Shown: positions 51,951 to 61,632, counted from the stretch's first letter. The stretch is 64,000 nt of DNA from JAUIET01 sp045106985 (GCA_045106985.1 JBGCFQ010000010.1:1-64000); one strand, 5' to 3'. The notes: generated from the letters alone by a model not told the origin. Made by a program: numbers and translations.

Positions 51951-52898
51951 ATGCGAACTTTGGATTGGAACGATTTACGCTATTGCCTGGCCATTGTTGA
52001 GGAAGGCTCGGTGACAGCCGCAGCCAAAGCGCTAGGCGTAAACCATACCACCGTGTCACGACGGATAAGCGCACTGGAAACACAATTAGGAGCCCCGCTC
52101 TTTGACAGATCCAATTCTGGCTGGCTAATAAGTCCATTGGGTGAATCAATTCTGCCCGAGGCTTCGCAGATGCGTGAGTCGGCTCAGGCAATTAGTCGCA
52201 TGGTCACCGCTGATCGCAAGGAGTTAAGTGGTCTTATTAGAGTAACAACCGTAGACGCATTTTTGCAGCGCAGCATTACGCCCGGCTTAAAAGAGTTTTC
52301 AGCCCTTTACCCCGATATAGACATAGAGCTTATTGTAGGCAACGAAATATTGGACCTTGCCAGTCATGATGCAGATATTGCTTTTCGCGGCACGGATACC
52401 CCACCACCCAATGTGGTAGGTACACGCGTTGGTTACTTCGCGCTGGGTCTCTACTGTACGTCAGAAGTGTATGAACAGTACCTGGAAAATCCCTCTTTGG
52501 TGTACGGCATATCCTGGTCCGGCGACGGCACAACAAAGCCAGATTGGATGACCCAACATTTCAGCGATATGCGTTTACGCTATAGAGTTGGCTCATTAAA
52601 CAGCATCTACGACCTGGCCAGAAATGGACTTGGTATGGCTGAATTGCCATGCGCTATGGGAGATATCTCACCGCGTTTAATGCGCGTACCAGGCATGCCA
52701 ATAACCAAGGGGCCTGGCCTGTGGGTGCTGTCGCACATAGATTTACGCACCACGGCACGGATTAGAATTTTCAAAGACTTTATGATCGATGCCATTGAAG
52801 CACGACTGCCAGTACTTGAGGGCAAATGTGAGAATTATTGGAAAAGCCAAACAAGCGAAGAGAGTGCTATGGCTGCCATCGATAGTTTTTCAGATTAA
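51951..52898 (+). CDS. LysR-family transcriptional regulator
   Basis: The 315-residue protein has a LysR winged helix at residues 1-65 (DWNDLRYCLAIVEEGSVTAA, AKALGVNHTTVSRRISALE) and the linker LGAPLFDRSNSGWLISPLGE. The effector domain starts at about 90 (LSGLIRVTTVDAFLQRSITPGL). It belongs to the subgroup that places a conserved trp-asn pair at the start (RTLDWNDLRY). GGAGGAGAG before the ATG is a strong ribosome site. Its 3' end overlaps the convergent alkyltransferase-like gene by 32 bp. Likely targets are itself and the divergent secreted-protein gene. Confidence 0.92.
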   Translation: MRTLDWNDLRYCLAIVEEGSVTAAAKALGVNHTTVSRRISALETQLGAPLFDRSNSGWLISPLGESILPEASQMRESAQAISRMVTADRKELSGLIRVTTVDAFLQRSITPGLKEFSALYPDIDIELIVGNEILDLASHDADIAFRGTDTPPPNVVGTRVGYFALGLYCTSEVYEQYLENPSLVYGISWSGDGTTKPDWMTQHFSDMRLRYRVGSLNSIYDLARNGLGMAELPCAMGDISPRLMRVPGMPITKGPGLWVLSHIDLRTTARIRIFKDFMIDAIEARLPVLEGKCENYWKSQTSEESAMAAIDSFSD

Positions 52899-53190
52899 TG
52901 CGGCCATTTACCAGCGTTACCCCTTCGCGGGCTAACAGGTCAACTTGGCGATCGTAGGCTGGCCCTTCGGGCAAAGAAATTTTACCTTGCGAATTAATCA
53001 CCCTGAACCAGGGTAGCTTGCTGCCGCCAGGTAAATTGCCAAGAGCACGACCGACTTGCCGCGCGCCATTCCCTAGCTCAGCCAAATGGGCGATTTGCCC
53101 ATAGGTGGCTACCCTGCCTTTCGGAATGCTTGCAATAACTTGCCAAATTCGCTGGTTTCGCTCATCTGGATCCGCTACCTTCTGCTTCAT
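52867..53190 (-). CDS. Alkyltransferase-like protein (ATL, MGMT family without the active cysteine)
   Basis: The 107-residue protein is the DNA-binding domain of O6-alkylguanine transferases: IWQVIASIPKGRVATYGQIAHLAELGNGARQVGRAL, LPWFRVINSQGKISLPEGPAYDRQVDLLAREGV. In the active-site motif PCHR the cysteine is replaced by tryptophan and the histidine by phenylalanine (PWFR), so it cannot transfer alkyl groups. Known ATLs bind O6-alkylguanine and hand it to nucleotide excision repair. It follows 20 bp after the H3TH coiled-coil gene's end on the same strand in the reverse order of transcription and overlaps the LysR gene. Confidence 0.9.
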   Translation of the reverse strand: MKQKVADPDERNQRIWQVIASIPKGRVATYGQIAHLAELGNGARQVGRALGNLPGGSKLPWFRVINSQGKISLPEGPAYDRQVDLLAREGVTLVNGRINLKNYRWQP

Positions 53191-53210
53191 AAATACAGGA
53201 CTTAAGAGTG

Positions 53211-54374
53211 CTACAGAACGTTCGTTAAATCAGACGCTTGCGCTACCCAATTATCGCGCTTCGCCCGGCCTTTAAAGGCGCTTAAATTGTTATCCACCCA
53301 CGCTAAATCTTTAAGTGTAAAGCTGGCAATTTGTTCAAACTGGTAAATTCCCATGTTGTTAAGCATGCCTTCCAGCTTAGGACCTACGCCCTTAATTCTC
53401 TTTAAATCATCTACTTGATCTGGCCGAGTTGAAAATAATTTTTCTTCAGTGGCCTTGCCATCGTCGGCCACTATACCCTCTACACTCTCTACACTCTCTA
53501 CACTCTCTACACCTAACAAGGGTGCTTGCTCAGGTACAGCCTGCTGCCGAGCCGCCTGGCACTCTTCCAGCGCACGTCGCAGCTCATCAATTACTTTTTG
53601 CTTTTTGCTCACTTCAGCGGCCATCTCGGCGCCCGCCTCCGTAGCCGAGTTATCATCCGGCGCTGGCTCAGCCACAGAGGGCGCTCTACTCTTCAGCGCG
53701 TCCAATTCTGCCTGAAGGTTTGAGTTCAACTGCAACGCTGATTCAGTTTTTGAAATCTGGCTGGCTAGCAGCAACTCCGTTGAACGTATTTTCTTGTCGC
53801 TGCCCTGCACCTTAACATTTAAGCCAGCGAAATCTTTCCTCAAAGACTCTAACTCTTTGGTGGTTTGTGCAAGCTCACTCACTTTCGCGTCCACTGCAGA
53901 TTGAAGTTCTGGCAGCTCACCTTCATTGGTACTTAGTGTTTTTTGCAGCTTAGAAAGCGCCGCTTCACTTTTGTTAATTTCTGATTGCAGCAACGGTATT
54001 TGTTTTTGCCAATATCGTGATTCTTTTTCAAGAACCATCACGCGTTGGTCTTTGCTGTTGAAGTTATTATTAAGCTCAATAATTTCAGCACGGCATAATT
54101 CAAGTTCATCGGTCTGTTCAGCGGTTGTTCTTTCTAGGCCTACGCATCGTTTACTTACTTCCGATCGCTCAGATTCAACGTCATCTAGTCGGCCCTTGCA
54201 ACGGCGCAGCTCTCCTTCGGTCTCGCCCAGTCTCCCATGGCTAACTCTAAGGTCTTCTTCCAAAAATGCTTCGCGCTGTTTCGCGGCACTGGCTCGCAGC
54301 ATCCAACCAATAATTAGCCCTAATATTAGTGCTATTAGAAGGCATACGAATATCTGTCCAATCAGATAAGTCAT
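53211..54374 (-). CDS. Membrane-anchored coiled-coil protein with C-terminal H3TH/helix-hairpin-helix domain
   Basis: The 387-residue protein has one N-terminal membrane helix (FVCLLIALILGLIIGWML). A long coiled coil of about 230 residues (30-265) follows, then a low-complexity stretch, and a C-terminal module with VDDLKRIKGVGPKLEGMLNNMGIYQFEQIASFTLKDLAWVDNNLSAFKGRAKRDNWVAQA (key motif KRIKGVGPKLE). The module is the helix-hairpin-helix domain called 'flap endonuclease-like' in annotations; without catalytic acids it is more likely a binding domain. The gene starts 3 bp after the end of the BON-OmpA gene, so the two form an operon. A 9-bp minisatellite lies in the linker. Confidence 0.8.
   Translation of the reverse strand: MTYLIGQIFVCLLIALILGLIIGWMLRASAAKQREAFLEEDLRVSHGRLGETEGELRRCKGRLDDVESERSEVSKRCVGLERTTAEQTDELELCRAEIIELNNNFNSKDQRVMVLEKESRYWQKQIPLLQSEINKSEAALSKLQKTLSTNEGELPELQSAVDAKVSELAQTTKELESLRKDFAGLNVKVQGSDKKIRSTELLLASQISKTESALQLNSNLQAELDALKSRAPSVAEPAPDDNSATEAGAEMAAEVSKKQKVIDELRRALEECQAARQQAVPEQAPLLGVESVESVESVEGIVADDGKATEEKLFSTRPDQVDDLKRIKGVGPKLEGMLNNMGIYQFEQIASFTLKDLAWVDNNLSAFKGRAKRDNWVAQASDLTNVL
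53479..53512. repeat. 9-bp minisatellite coding for Val-Glu-Ser repeats
   Basis: TCTACACTC is repeated almost four times in a row (53479-53512). On the minus strand, in frame with the coiled-coil protein, it encodes VES-VES-VES-VE in the linker before the helix-hairpin-helix module. Copy-number change would alter linker length without shifting the frame. Confidence 0.9.
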
Positions 54375-54377
54375 TCT

Positions 54378-55712
54378 CTAGTCTCCCAACACTCTGAACT
54401 CAATCCGTCGGTTTTTTGCTCGCTGAGTTCGAGTAGTATTCTCAGCGATCGGTTGGGCTTCTCCATAGCCAACTGAAGAAAGACCCTGCGCCGAAACGCC
54501 TTGCTCAATGAGATATTCCTTTACGGTATTGGCACGCAGCTCGCTGAGCCATTGATTGTAGGCGTCGTCGCCATAAGAGTCCGTATGGCCGCCTATTTCA
54601 ATTCGCGCATTACAGCGTTGAGCCACATCAGCCAGACTATTAAGCAAGTCATGACTCTCATCGTTTACCGCTGCTTTTTCGTTTTCAAACAGTATTTTTT
54701 CGCGCGCAATCAATCGATTAAGCTCGACCTGACAACTATTATTGTCCAGCGCACCTGCAACCACTATGTTGCTCACTATGCGCAAGGAAGGGTTTTCACG
54801 ACGCGCAGCGGAAAGCTTTTGCTCCAACACCTCTCGTCGTTCTGCTGATGATGCCCGACCATTAACACGCAAGCCGCGTACGTCAACATCAAGAGTACCG
54901 CTACTCAACTCAGTTAACATACCCAAACCTCTTGGTGCCAACGATTGCGCTATCGATAACTCGTTAGAACCCACTTGCAATCGATTATTAATTTGCACAT
55001 CAGGAAAGGCCAGTCGCGCCTGATCTTCGAGCAGTCGTTTCTCTTCCGTACTATTAACTGTACCAGTTAGAAAAATACCGTCGGCCCGGGCGGCTACCGA
55101 TAATTTGTAATCTACGTCAGCAGCAAGGGCGGGCTCGGGCTCGCGCAATTTCACTTCTTCAACTACATCTTCAGTTGATACTTCGGCAAGCTCTTCAGTG
55201 ACCTCTTCAGCAACGTCTTCTGCAACAACTGGCAACTGCACTGTGGGAAGCCTAACCGGTTTCGGCTTTGGAGTTGGCTCAGCAACGGCCACCGGCGCCT
55301 GTATTGGTGCGGGTTCTGGCGCTACGACAGGCTCTGGTTCTGGCTCAGGAGTGGGCGCCGGAGCCACAGCAACAGTAGGTTCATTAACAACCGGCTCGGG
55401 CTTGCCCAGCTGCGCCTCCAAGGCTTCACTGCCTTGTACTTTAATGTCATTAACGACAAGACGAACGCCATTTAGGTCGGCAACCAATGCTTCAGCCGTA
55501 ATTCGGCGAGTGGCGTCTTCTGTTTGCCCGGTGAGGGTGACGTCCCGCCCGTCTGCACTGGCAGTTACTGCGTCAAATCCGGATTCATTCAATGCAGCCT
55601 GCGAACGCAGCTCCACATTGCCCTCAATTTGCGATGAATGCCGGGTTTCTGCCCACCAGACCAGTAGTGAAAATAACAGCAAACCAAGCAAAATTAACAC
55701 GGTTCTCGACAT
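54378..55712 (-). CDS. BON-BON-OmpA-domain envelope protein
   Basis: The 444-residue protein has an N-terminal membrane helix (TVLILLGLLLFSLLVWW). A first BON-like domain (about 30-95, FDAVTASADGRDVTLTGQTED) is followed by a Pro/Glu/Ala-rich linker (about 110-200) and a second BON-like region (KLSVAARADGIFLTGTVNSTEEKR onward). The C-terminal OmpA domain (about 330-442) has ILFENEKAAVNDES, IGGHTDSYGDDAYNQWLSE, LRANTVKEYLIEQG and AKNRRIEFRV. It should be inner-membrane anchored and grip peptidoglycan across the periplasm. The linker composition is typical of periplasm-spanning spacers. It is the first gene of a pair with the coiled-coil protein. Confidence 0.88.
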   Translation of the reverse strand: MSRTVLILLGLLLFSLLVWWAETRHSSQIEGNVELRSQAALNESGFDAVTASADGRDVTLTGQTEDATRRITAEALVADLNGVRLVVNDIKVQGSEALEAQLGKPEPVVNEPTVAVAPAPTPEPEPEPVVAPEPAPIQAPVAVAEPTPKPKPVRLPTVQLPVVAEDVAEEVTEELAEVSTEDVVEEVKLREPEPALAADVDYKLSVAARADGIFLTGTVNSTEEKRLLEDQARLAFPDVQINNRLQVGSNELSIAQSLAPRGLGMLTELSSGTLDVDVRGLRVNGRASSAERREVLEQKLSAARRENPSLRIVSNIVVAGALDNNSCQVELNRLIAREKILFENEKAAVNDESHDLLNSLADVAQRCNARIEIGGHTDSYGDDAYNQWLSELRANTVKEYLIEQGVSAQGLSSVGYGEAQPIAENTTRTQRAKNRRIEFRVLGD

Positions 55713-55881
55713 ACGACTGACCCACTGATTAATATTCGGGCGATCTTTAGTGCCGCCCTATTCAGAATGCAAATCATACCGTGGTAGCGCACTTAGCACC
55801 ACTTCACGCACTAGCTCAGGCACTGCCTTAAGTACCTTTGCAGGTATCCTCTCAAAGACCCTTTAAACACCCTTTAAAACA

Positions 55882-57696
55882 CTATGCCCGACTGGCGCGT
55901 TTACGCTCATGCTCCTTGAGGAATTTTTTTCTCAGCCGAATTGATTTCGGTGTTACCTCAACCAACTCGTCGTCTTCAATAAATTCAATCGCCTGCTCCA
56001 AGCTAAACTGAACTGGCGGCGTTAGATTGATGTTTTCATCGGTACCTGCTGCACGAATATTATTCAGCTGCTTCGCCTTAGTCGGGTTTACGGCCAAATC
56101 GTTACCGCGACTATGCAAGCCTACAATTATGCCTTCATACACAGCAAGCCCCGGGCTAATAAACAGCCGGCCGCGTTCTTGCAAAGTAAACAGGGCATAG
56201 CCCAGCGTTTTACCGGCAACCATCGACACTAGCACGCCATTTTGCCGCTTCGCGACAGGACCTTCTTTCAGCTGCCCATAGTGATCAAACACGTGGGTCA
56301 ATATGCCACTGCCCGAGGTCATAGTCAGAAACTGCGAGCGAAACCCGATCAGACCTCGTGCCGGTACAATAAACTCCAGTCGCACACGACCCTTACCATC
56401 CGGCTCCATGTTTTTCAGCTCGGCACGGCGCAAACCAATTTCTTCCATAATTGCGCCCTGGTGCTCGGTCTCGCAATCGATCAGAAGGTGTTCAAATGGC
56501 TCTTGCATAACGCCATCAACTTCTTTCTGAATGACCTCAGGACGAGACACACCCAACTCAAAGCCTTCGCGACGCATGCTTTCGATCAACACACCCAGAT
56601 GCAGCTCACCACGACCCGACACAATAAATTTATCGGCCGTGTCACCCTGCTCAACACGTAGCGCCACATTGTGGACAATTTCACGCTCAAGTCGCTCTTT
56701 GATGTTGCGACTGGTTACGTATTTGCCTTCCTTACCTGCAAAGGGTGAGTCATTAACCTGAAAAGTCATGCTAACAGTGGGCTCATCAACGGTTAATGGC
56801 GGAAGAGCCTCAACCGTGTCCGGCGCACACAAAGTGTCTGATATGTTTAGGCCTTCTATGCCGGTGACACAAATGATGTCTCCAGCCGACGCCAGTGCAG
56901 TATCAACCCGGTCCAGTCCGCTGTACGTCATCACCTTTTGCACTTTGCCATTACGCTTAGTGCCATCAGCTGAGATAACAACAACCTGCTCATTGCGTTT
57001 AATTTCGCCTCGATTAAGTCGCCCAACCCCAATAACACCCACGTAGCTGTTGTAGTCCAATGCACTGATTTGCATTTGCAAAGGGCCATTGGCAATAACG
57101 TCTGGCGGCGAAACCTGCTCTATTATAAGTTCCAGCAGAGGCGTCATATCCTCATGCAGGTGATCAACATCCATACCGGCAACACCTTCCAGTGCCGAGG
57201 CGTATATAACAGGAAAGTCCAATTGCTCGTCGGTGGCACCCAGTCGATCAAACAGATCGAACACCTGATCGAGAACCCAGTGCGGGCGCGCGCCAGGCCG
57301 GTCAACCTTATTCACCACAACTATGGGCTTGAGACCACGCTCAAACGCCTTTTGTGTCACGAACCGTGTTTGCGGCATCGGGCCTTCAACGGCATCAACC
57401 AATAAAAGCACGCAATCAACCATCGACAGCACACGCTCCACTTCGCCGCCGAAATCGGCGTGCCCAGGGGTGTCAACAATATTGATTCTATGCTCGCCCC
57501 AATTCAGGGCCGTGTTTTTTGCCAGAATGGTAATACCACGCTCACGCTCCTGATCGTTGGAGTCCATGATTCGCTCGGTATCAAGGTTTTTGCGGTCCAG
57601 AGTGCCTGACTGCGCGAGCAGTTTGTCTACCAAAGTAGTCTTACCATGGTCAACGTGCGCAATAATGGCGATATTTCTAAGTTTTGACTGGTCCAA
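55882..57696 (-). CDS. typA: TypA/BipA, ribosome-associated translational GTPase
   Basis: The 604-residue protein matches BipA in length and layout. The GTPase domain has AHVDHGKTTLVDKLL (G1), RERGITI (G2), DTPGHADFGGEVERVL (G3) and NKVDRPGARP (G4). EF-Tu-like domain 2 follows, then EF-G-like domains 3 and 5 (MQEPFEHLLIDCETEHQGAIMEEIGLRRAEL in part) and the BipA-specific C-terminal domain (GRGNDLAVNPTKAKQLNNIRAAG, RLRKKFLKEHERKRASRA). It assists 50S subunit assembly and stress responses. It is preceded on the same strand by thiI and a c-di-GMP gene, the usual Pseudomonas neighbourhood. Confidence 0.96.
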   Translation of the reverse strand: MDQSKLRNIAIIAHVDHGKTTLVDKLLAQSGTLDRKNLDTERIMDSNDQERERGITILAKNTALNWGEHRINIVDTPGHADFGGEVERVLSMVDCVLLLVDAVEGPMPQTRFVTQKAFERGLKPIVVVNKVDRPGARPHWVLDQVFDLFDRLGATDEQLDFPVIYASALEGVAGMDVDHLHEDMTPLLELIIEQVSPPDVIANGPLQMQISALDYNSYVGVIGVGRLNRGEIKRNEQVVVISADGTKRNGKVQKVMTYSGLDRVDTALASAGDIICVTGIEGLNISDTLCAPDTVEALPPLTVDEPTVSMTFQVNDSPFAGKEGKYVTSRNIKERLEREIVHNVALRVEQGDTADKFIVSGRGELHLGVLIESMRREGFELGVSRPEVIQKEVDGVMQEPFEHLLIDCETEHQGAIMEEIGLRRAELKNMEPDGKGRVRLEFIVPARGLIGFRSQFLTMTSGSGILTHVFDHYGQLKEGPVAKRQNGVLVSMVAGKTLGYALFTLQERGRLFISPGLAVYEGIIVGLHSRGNDLAVNPTKAKQLNNIRAAGTDENINLTPPVQFSLEQAIEFIEDDELVEVTPKSIRLRKKFLKEHERKRASRA

Positions 57697-57737
57697 AATG
57701 ATTACCGGCTGGAAAAGGGCGCGGCATTATACAGGAA

Positions 57738-60017
57738 TCACTCGACGATAGATCGCTCATCTACAAGTAGTTTTCGGAATTCTGACGCTACTACCGGCCG
57801 GCTAAAGTAGAAACCCTGGGCATATGGGCAGCCCTTTTGCAGCAAACGTGCAACTTGTTCCTTGTTTTCGACCCCTTCGGCGATAACACCAAGCTGCAGG
57901 CTTTTCGCCAAAGCTATAACTGCGGCAATAATCGAGTCGGCGTTGGGTGAGATGCCCAGGTCATTAACGAATGACTTGTCGATCTTGAGCCGGTTTAGTG
58001 GGAAATTCTTCAGATTACCGAGTGAGGAGTAACCAGTACCAAAGTCATCAATGGCAATTTCGCAGCCCATTTCCTGCAGGCCTTTCAGATTTTGAATCGC
58101 CATATGCTCTGAGCTGGCAATTGCACTTTCAGTAATTTCGATTTCCAACTGATGACCACTAATACCGTAGTTGCTCATTACCGAACGCACCTGGTCAACA
58201 AAGTCTGGCTTAACCAGCTGGCGACGCGACACATTAACCGAAATCAGACAATCGATCGGACTGACCGTATTCCATATCGCTAGCTGGCGGCAGGCATTCT
58301 CTAGAACCCATTGACCTATTTCTTCAATTTGGCCGGTGCGCTCAGCAAGAGGGATAAACGCAGCGGGCGAGATAGATCCGTGAACCTCATTATCCCAGCG
58401 CAGTAAAACCTCCGCTCCGGATATTCTGCCGGTGCGCATATCGTACTGGGGTTGATAGGCAAGGTGGAATTCGTCACGCTCTATTGCTTTGCGAAGTTGA
58501 ATTTCAAGATTGAATTTTTTAACCGCGGTTTGAGTCAGATTCGAGGTATAGAAACAGTACGTATTCTTACCCGCATCTTTCGCCGAATACATGGCTGTGT
58601 CGGCCTGCTTTATAAGCGCTTCGGTGGTTTCACCGTCTACGGGAAATAAACTAATACCCATACTGGCGGTTATCTCAAACTCGTCACCTTCCAGTGCGAA
58701 TGGCTTCTCGAATTCCTGCAACAATCGCTCGGCAACCAGTTGGGCGTCTTGATGCGAACCAAGGTTTTCAACCACCAAGGTAAATTCGTCGCCACCAATG
58801 CGTGAAATCAGTTCAGACTTTCTAAAGGTATTCTTTAGTCGCGCAGCAATCTCAAGCAGTAAAGCATCACCAGCGGCATGCCCCATGGTGTCGTTTATCG
58901 CTTTGAAATTATCCAAGTCAAAATAGAACAGTGCACCTGCGTTGCTGCTGCGTTGCGCGCGCTCTATAGCGGCCTGCAAATGAGTATGAAACAAATCACG
59001 ATTCGGAAGACCCGTTAACTGATCATGCGTCGCATAATAAACAAGGTGTTCTTGCGACCGCTTTAATTGCGAAATATCTCTAAACAAAGCAAGATAATGT
59101 GTGATTTCACCTTCAGAATCCTGCACGGTATCAATGCTAAGCCATACCGGTATTGATTCCATGTCTTGCTTGATATAAACCTCGCCTGCCCAACCGTGCG
59201 CGAAGTAAACGTTTTGCCAAATTTCAGCGGTCTTCGGCTCGCCTTCGGCATTATAAAACTCAATTCCACCTTCTAGCTCTTCGTTATCTTGGTCAACAAT
59301 TTTTGCAAACGCATTGTTAAAAAATAATGGTTTTTGACTTTTATCCAGCAGCAACATTCCTTCGCTAGAAGCTTCGAACAAGTTTTTAATCAACCTGTCT
59401 TGGCGCAGAACAAACTCGTCTACTGTTGTATTACGAACAAGCACTGATGCAAATTCGCCATTATCATGTGGCGAAATTCGTGCTTCAAAATACTTTTTTT
59501 CACTATTGCTTTTCAAGCGAAAATGCAATGTGCGCGCTTCCTGTTCGTGCATCGCATTCGCGACACTTTCAGTTATGCGCCGGGCGATGGAATCAGGAAA
59601 TATTTCAAATAGGTTGAATACTTTGCTGGACGGCTTTCTGAGGCGCCCAAATACCGCGTCCGTATTAAAGTGCTCTAGCACTTTGCCTTCGTTGCTGACT
59701 AACAAAACTGCATCAATCAGGGCGGCCTCTATATCAATGCTTAAGCCTGAGTTTGACGGCGTCTCTACATGCTTACTTTCGTTGGCCGCAGCAATTCTAG
59801 GCGCGCGAGCTATTTTTTCATCGGCTATTTCTAAGGAGCGCTCCATAACGTAACGATCATTATCAGCCGCTCGATAATCCATGCTAACGACATTAATGAA
59901 GGAAGCCCATTCATCTTCGTTGGCAGGTAGAGTATCTAAAGATAAGCCAACCGATTGCAGTCGTGCTTTTAGCGAATGATGCATCGTGTACTGGTTCAGT
60001 TCCCTATGATTGGCCAC
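57738..60017 (-). CDS. PAS-PAS-GGDEF-EAL c-di-GMP signalling protein
   Basis: The 759-residue cytoplasmic protein has a helical N-terminus and two PAS-type regions (about 95-200 and 210-320, the second with NLFEASSEGMLLLDKSQKP and VYIKQDMESIPVWLSIDT). A GGDEF domain (about 330-490) has an intact RIGGDEFTLV and an I-site not evident. The EAL domain (about 500-755) has EVLLRW in place of EALLRW, then NVSRRQL, EITESA, DDFGTGYSSLGNL, KIDKSFV and VIAEGVE, so the metal ligands appear complete. Both synthesis and breakdown of c-di-GMP are possible. The start may be 60017 or the ATG at 59984. The PilZ fusion at 43.4 kb is one potential reader in this window. Confidence 0.9.
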   Translation of the reverse strand: MANHRELNQYTMHHSLKARLQSVGLSLDTLPANEDEWASFINVVSMDYRAADNDRYVMERSLEIADEKIARAPRIAAANESKHVETPSNSGLSIDIEAALIDAVLLVSNEGKVLEHFNTDAVFGRLRKPSSKVFNLFEIFPDSIARRITESVANAMHEQEARTLHFRLKSNSEKKYFEARISPHDNGEFASVLVRNTTVDEFVLRQDRLIKNLFEASSEGMLLLDKSQKPLFFNNAFAKIVDQDNEELEGGIEFYNAEGEPKTAEIWQNVYFAHGWAGEVYIKQDMESIPVWLSIDTVQDSEGEITHYLALFRDISQLKRSQEHLVYYATHDQLTGLPNRDLFHTHLQAAIERAQRSSNAGALFYFDLDNFKAINDTMGHAAGDALLLEIAARLKNTFRKSELISRIGGDEFTLVVENLGSHQDAQLVAERLLQEFEKPFALEGDEFEITASMGISLFPVDGETTEALIKQADTAMYSAKDAGKNTYCFYTSNLTQTAVKKFNLEIQLRKAIERDEFHLAYQPQYDMRTGRISGAEVLLRWDNEVHGSISPAAFIPLAERTGQIEEIGQWVLENACRQLAIWNTVSPIDCLISVNVSRRQLVKPDFVDQVRSVMSNYGISGHQLEIEITESAIASSEHMAIQNLKGLQEMGCEIAIDDFGTGYSSLGNLKNFPLNRLKIDKSFVNDLGISPNADSIIAAVIALAKSLQLGVIAEGVENKEQVARLLQKGCPYAQGFYFSRPVVASEFRKLLVDERSIVE

Positions 60018-60093
60018 GAGAGTGCGACAATCGCAAACTCACGTAATCTCAACAGCTTCTTAAAGAATAGGTTACACAGCGAGTACTTACTGA

Positions 60094-61551
60094 CTAACGG
60101 GACGGACGGTATACCGCCACATTTTTGTGACCTGCTTCACATAAGTAACTGGCATGCAGACGGCTCATTAGGCCTTGTTCGCAGTACAAGTAATAGCGCT
60201 CATCACTCGGCAATTCAGTGAACGTAGCGCTCAGCTCAAAGAACGGAATACACACAATTTCACGGCCAGTGAGTTGCAACGGTCGCACATCCTGTTCGTC
60301 AGGATGACGTATGTCCAGAACCACCCCTGTACTGGGCAATTCTTGCACTATTTCCAGCTCGTCAGTTTGACTGCTTGAACTATCCTGCTCAACCAACTCA
60401 TGCATCAGTTGTATTTGGGCATTGGCGACAGCGGCCTCCAGCACCTCGGGGTCCAGCCGTTCCTCTTGCTCGTGCACCAGATGCAGTCGCGCTCGGGTTT
60501 TTGGCTTTATCGACACAGCACCGCAGTATTCGGGCACATGTTTTGAAAATTCTTCAGTGCCTATCGTTCTGGCCACATCGATGATGTCCATTTTATCCAT
60601 GAACGCCAAGGGTCTCAGCACCAACATATCGCTGGCATCATCAATTACCGACAAATTGGTCAAGGTCTGACTGGATACCTGGGCCACAGCTTCACCCGTC
60701 ACCAGCGCCTTCACCCCAATAGAGCGGCTCAGCTGCTCGGCAGCCTTTAACATCAGGCGCTTCATTACTATGCCGCTGTAGCCACTGGAAACACTGCGCT
60801 GTATATCATTCACTACCTCTTCAAACGGTACGGTAATGAACCTGATTCGCTGTGTACTCGCGTATTTCATCCACAAATACAGTGATATCTCCTGAACTGC
60901 GACTTTGTGCTCATTGCCTCCCAGACTAAACAACAGAAAGTTAACCGCTAGCCCGCGCCGCATTGCCAAATAGCTCGCCACGGTTGAGTCAAACCCGCCC
61001 GACACCAAGGAAATCACCGGGTCAAGACTACCCACCGGAAATCCGCCAGCCCCTCGCAGGCGGTGCTTGGTAATAAACAGCTGTTTGCCGCGAATTTCCA
61101 GTCGTACTACCACCTCGGGATTTTTAAGCTGTACGCGGGCGCCATCAGCATTGCTCATCATCAAGCCACCCACGTGGCGCTCCACATCGCTGGAGGAAAA
61201 CGTGTGATTGCCAACGCGCTTGCAACGCACCGCAAACGACTTGCCCGCAATCTGCGACAGGTAAACCTGAGCCGTTTTCTCAAAAGCGTCGTCGAGGTCT
61301 TTTAATGGGTATTCCATCACCTCCAGAAAGTAGGCAATGCCAGAGCAATTAGCGAGTAGCGAAATAGCATCCTGCCTATTATCAGGATTAACCGTCAGCT
61401 GCACCTTGTCCCAACCGTAAGTCACCACGCAGCCAGGGTCTATCGGCAGTAACAAATCCCGGATATTGCGCACTAGTTGCTGGCTTATTCGCCGGCGCAC
61501 GGGCCTGCTTTTAATAGTTATCTCGGTTGAGTATTTAATAATGAACTGCAT
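60094..61551 (-). CDS. thiI: ThiI, tRNA 4-thiouridine synthase with rhodanese domain
   Basis: The 485-residue protein starts with a ferredoxin-like plus THUMP region (QFIIKYSTEITIKSRPVRRR...HVGGLMMSNADGARVQLKNP). A PP-loop ATP pyrophosphatase follows (VISLVSGGFDSTVASYL), and then a C-terminal rhodanese domain whose YCEQGLMSRLHASYL carries the persulfide cysteine. It adds sulfur to uridine 8 of tRNAs and can supply sulfur for thiamine thiazole. Length equals the gammaproteobacterial form with the rhodanese extension. The divergent glnA lies 296 bp away, so the gap holds both promoters. Confidence 0.96.
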   Translation of the reverse strand: MQFIIKYSTEITIKSRPVRRRISQQLVRNIRDLLLPIDPGCVVTYGWDKVQLTVNPDNRQDAISLLANCSGIAYFLEVMEYPLKDLDDAFEKTAQVYLSQIAGKSFAVRCKRVGNHTFSSSDVERHVGGLMMSNADGARVQLKNPEVVVRLEIRGKQLFITKHRLRGAGGFPVGSLDPVISLVSGGFDSTVASYLAMRRGLAVNFLLFSLGGNEHKVAVQEISLYLWMKYASTQRIRFITVPFEEVVNDIQRSVSSGYSGIVMKRLMLKAAEQLSRSIGVKALVTGEAVAQVSSQTLTNLSVIDDASDMLVLRPLAFMDKMDIIDVARTIGTEEFSKHVPEYCGAVSIKPKTRARLHLVHEQEERLDPEVLEAAVANAQIQLMHELVEQDSSSSQTDELEIVQELPSTGVVLDIRHPDEQDVRPLQLTGREIVCIPFFELSATFTELPSDERYYLYCEQGLMSRLHASYLCEAGHKNVAVYRPSR

Positions 61552-61632
61552 TACTGACGGGCTCGGCAGGCGTTTGGCGCCGCATTATACGCGAGTAGCA
61601 AGTGATTTTTTTGCGCAACCGACCAATCATTC

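Noticed and set aside
55198..55728. 176-codon plus-strand frame rich in Gly, Ser, Thr and Ala
   Set aside because: It is antisense to the Pro/Glu-rich linker of the BON-OmpA gene. The low complexity comes from that linker, and it has no ribosome site.
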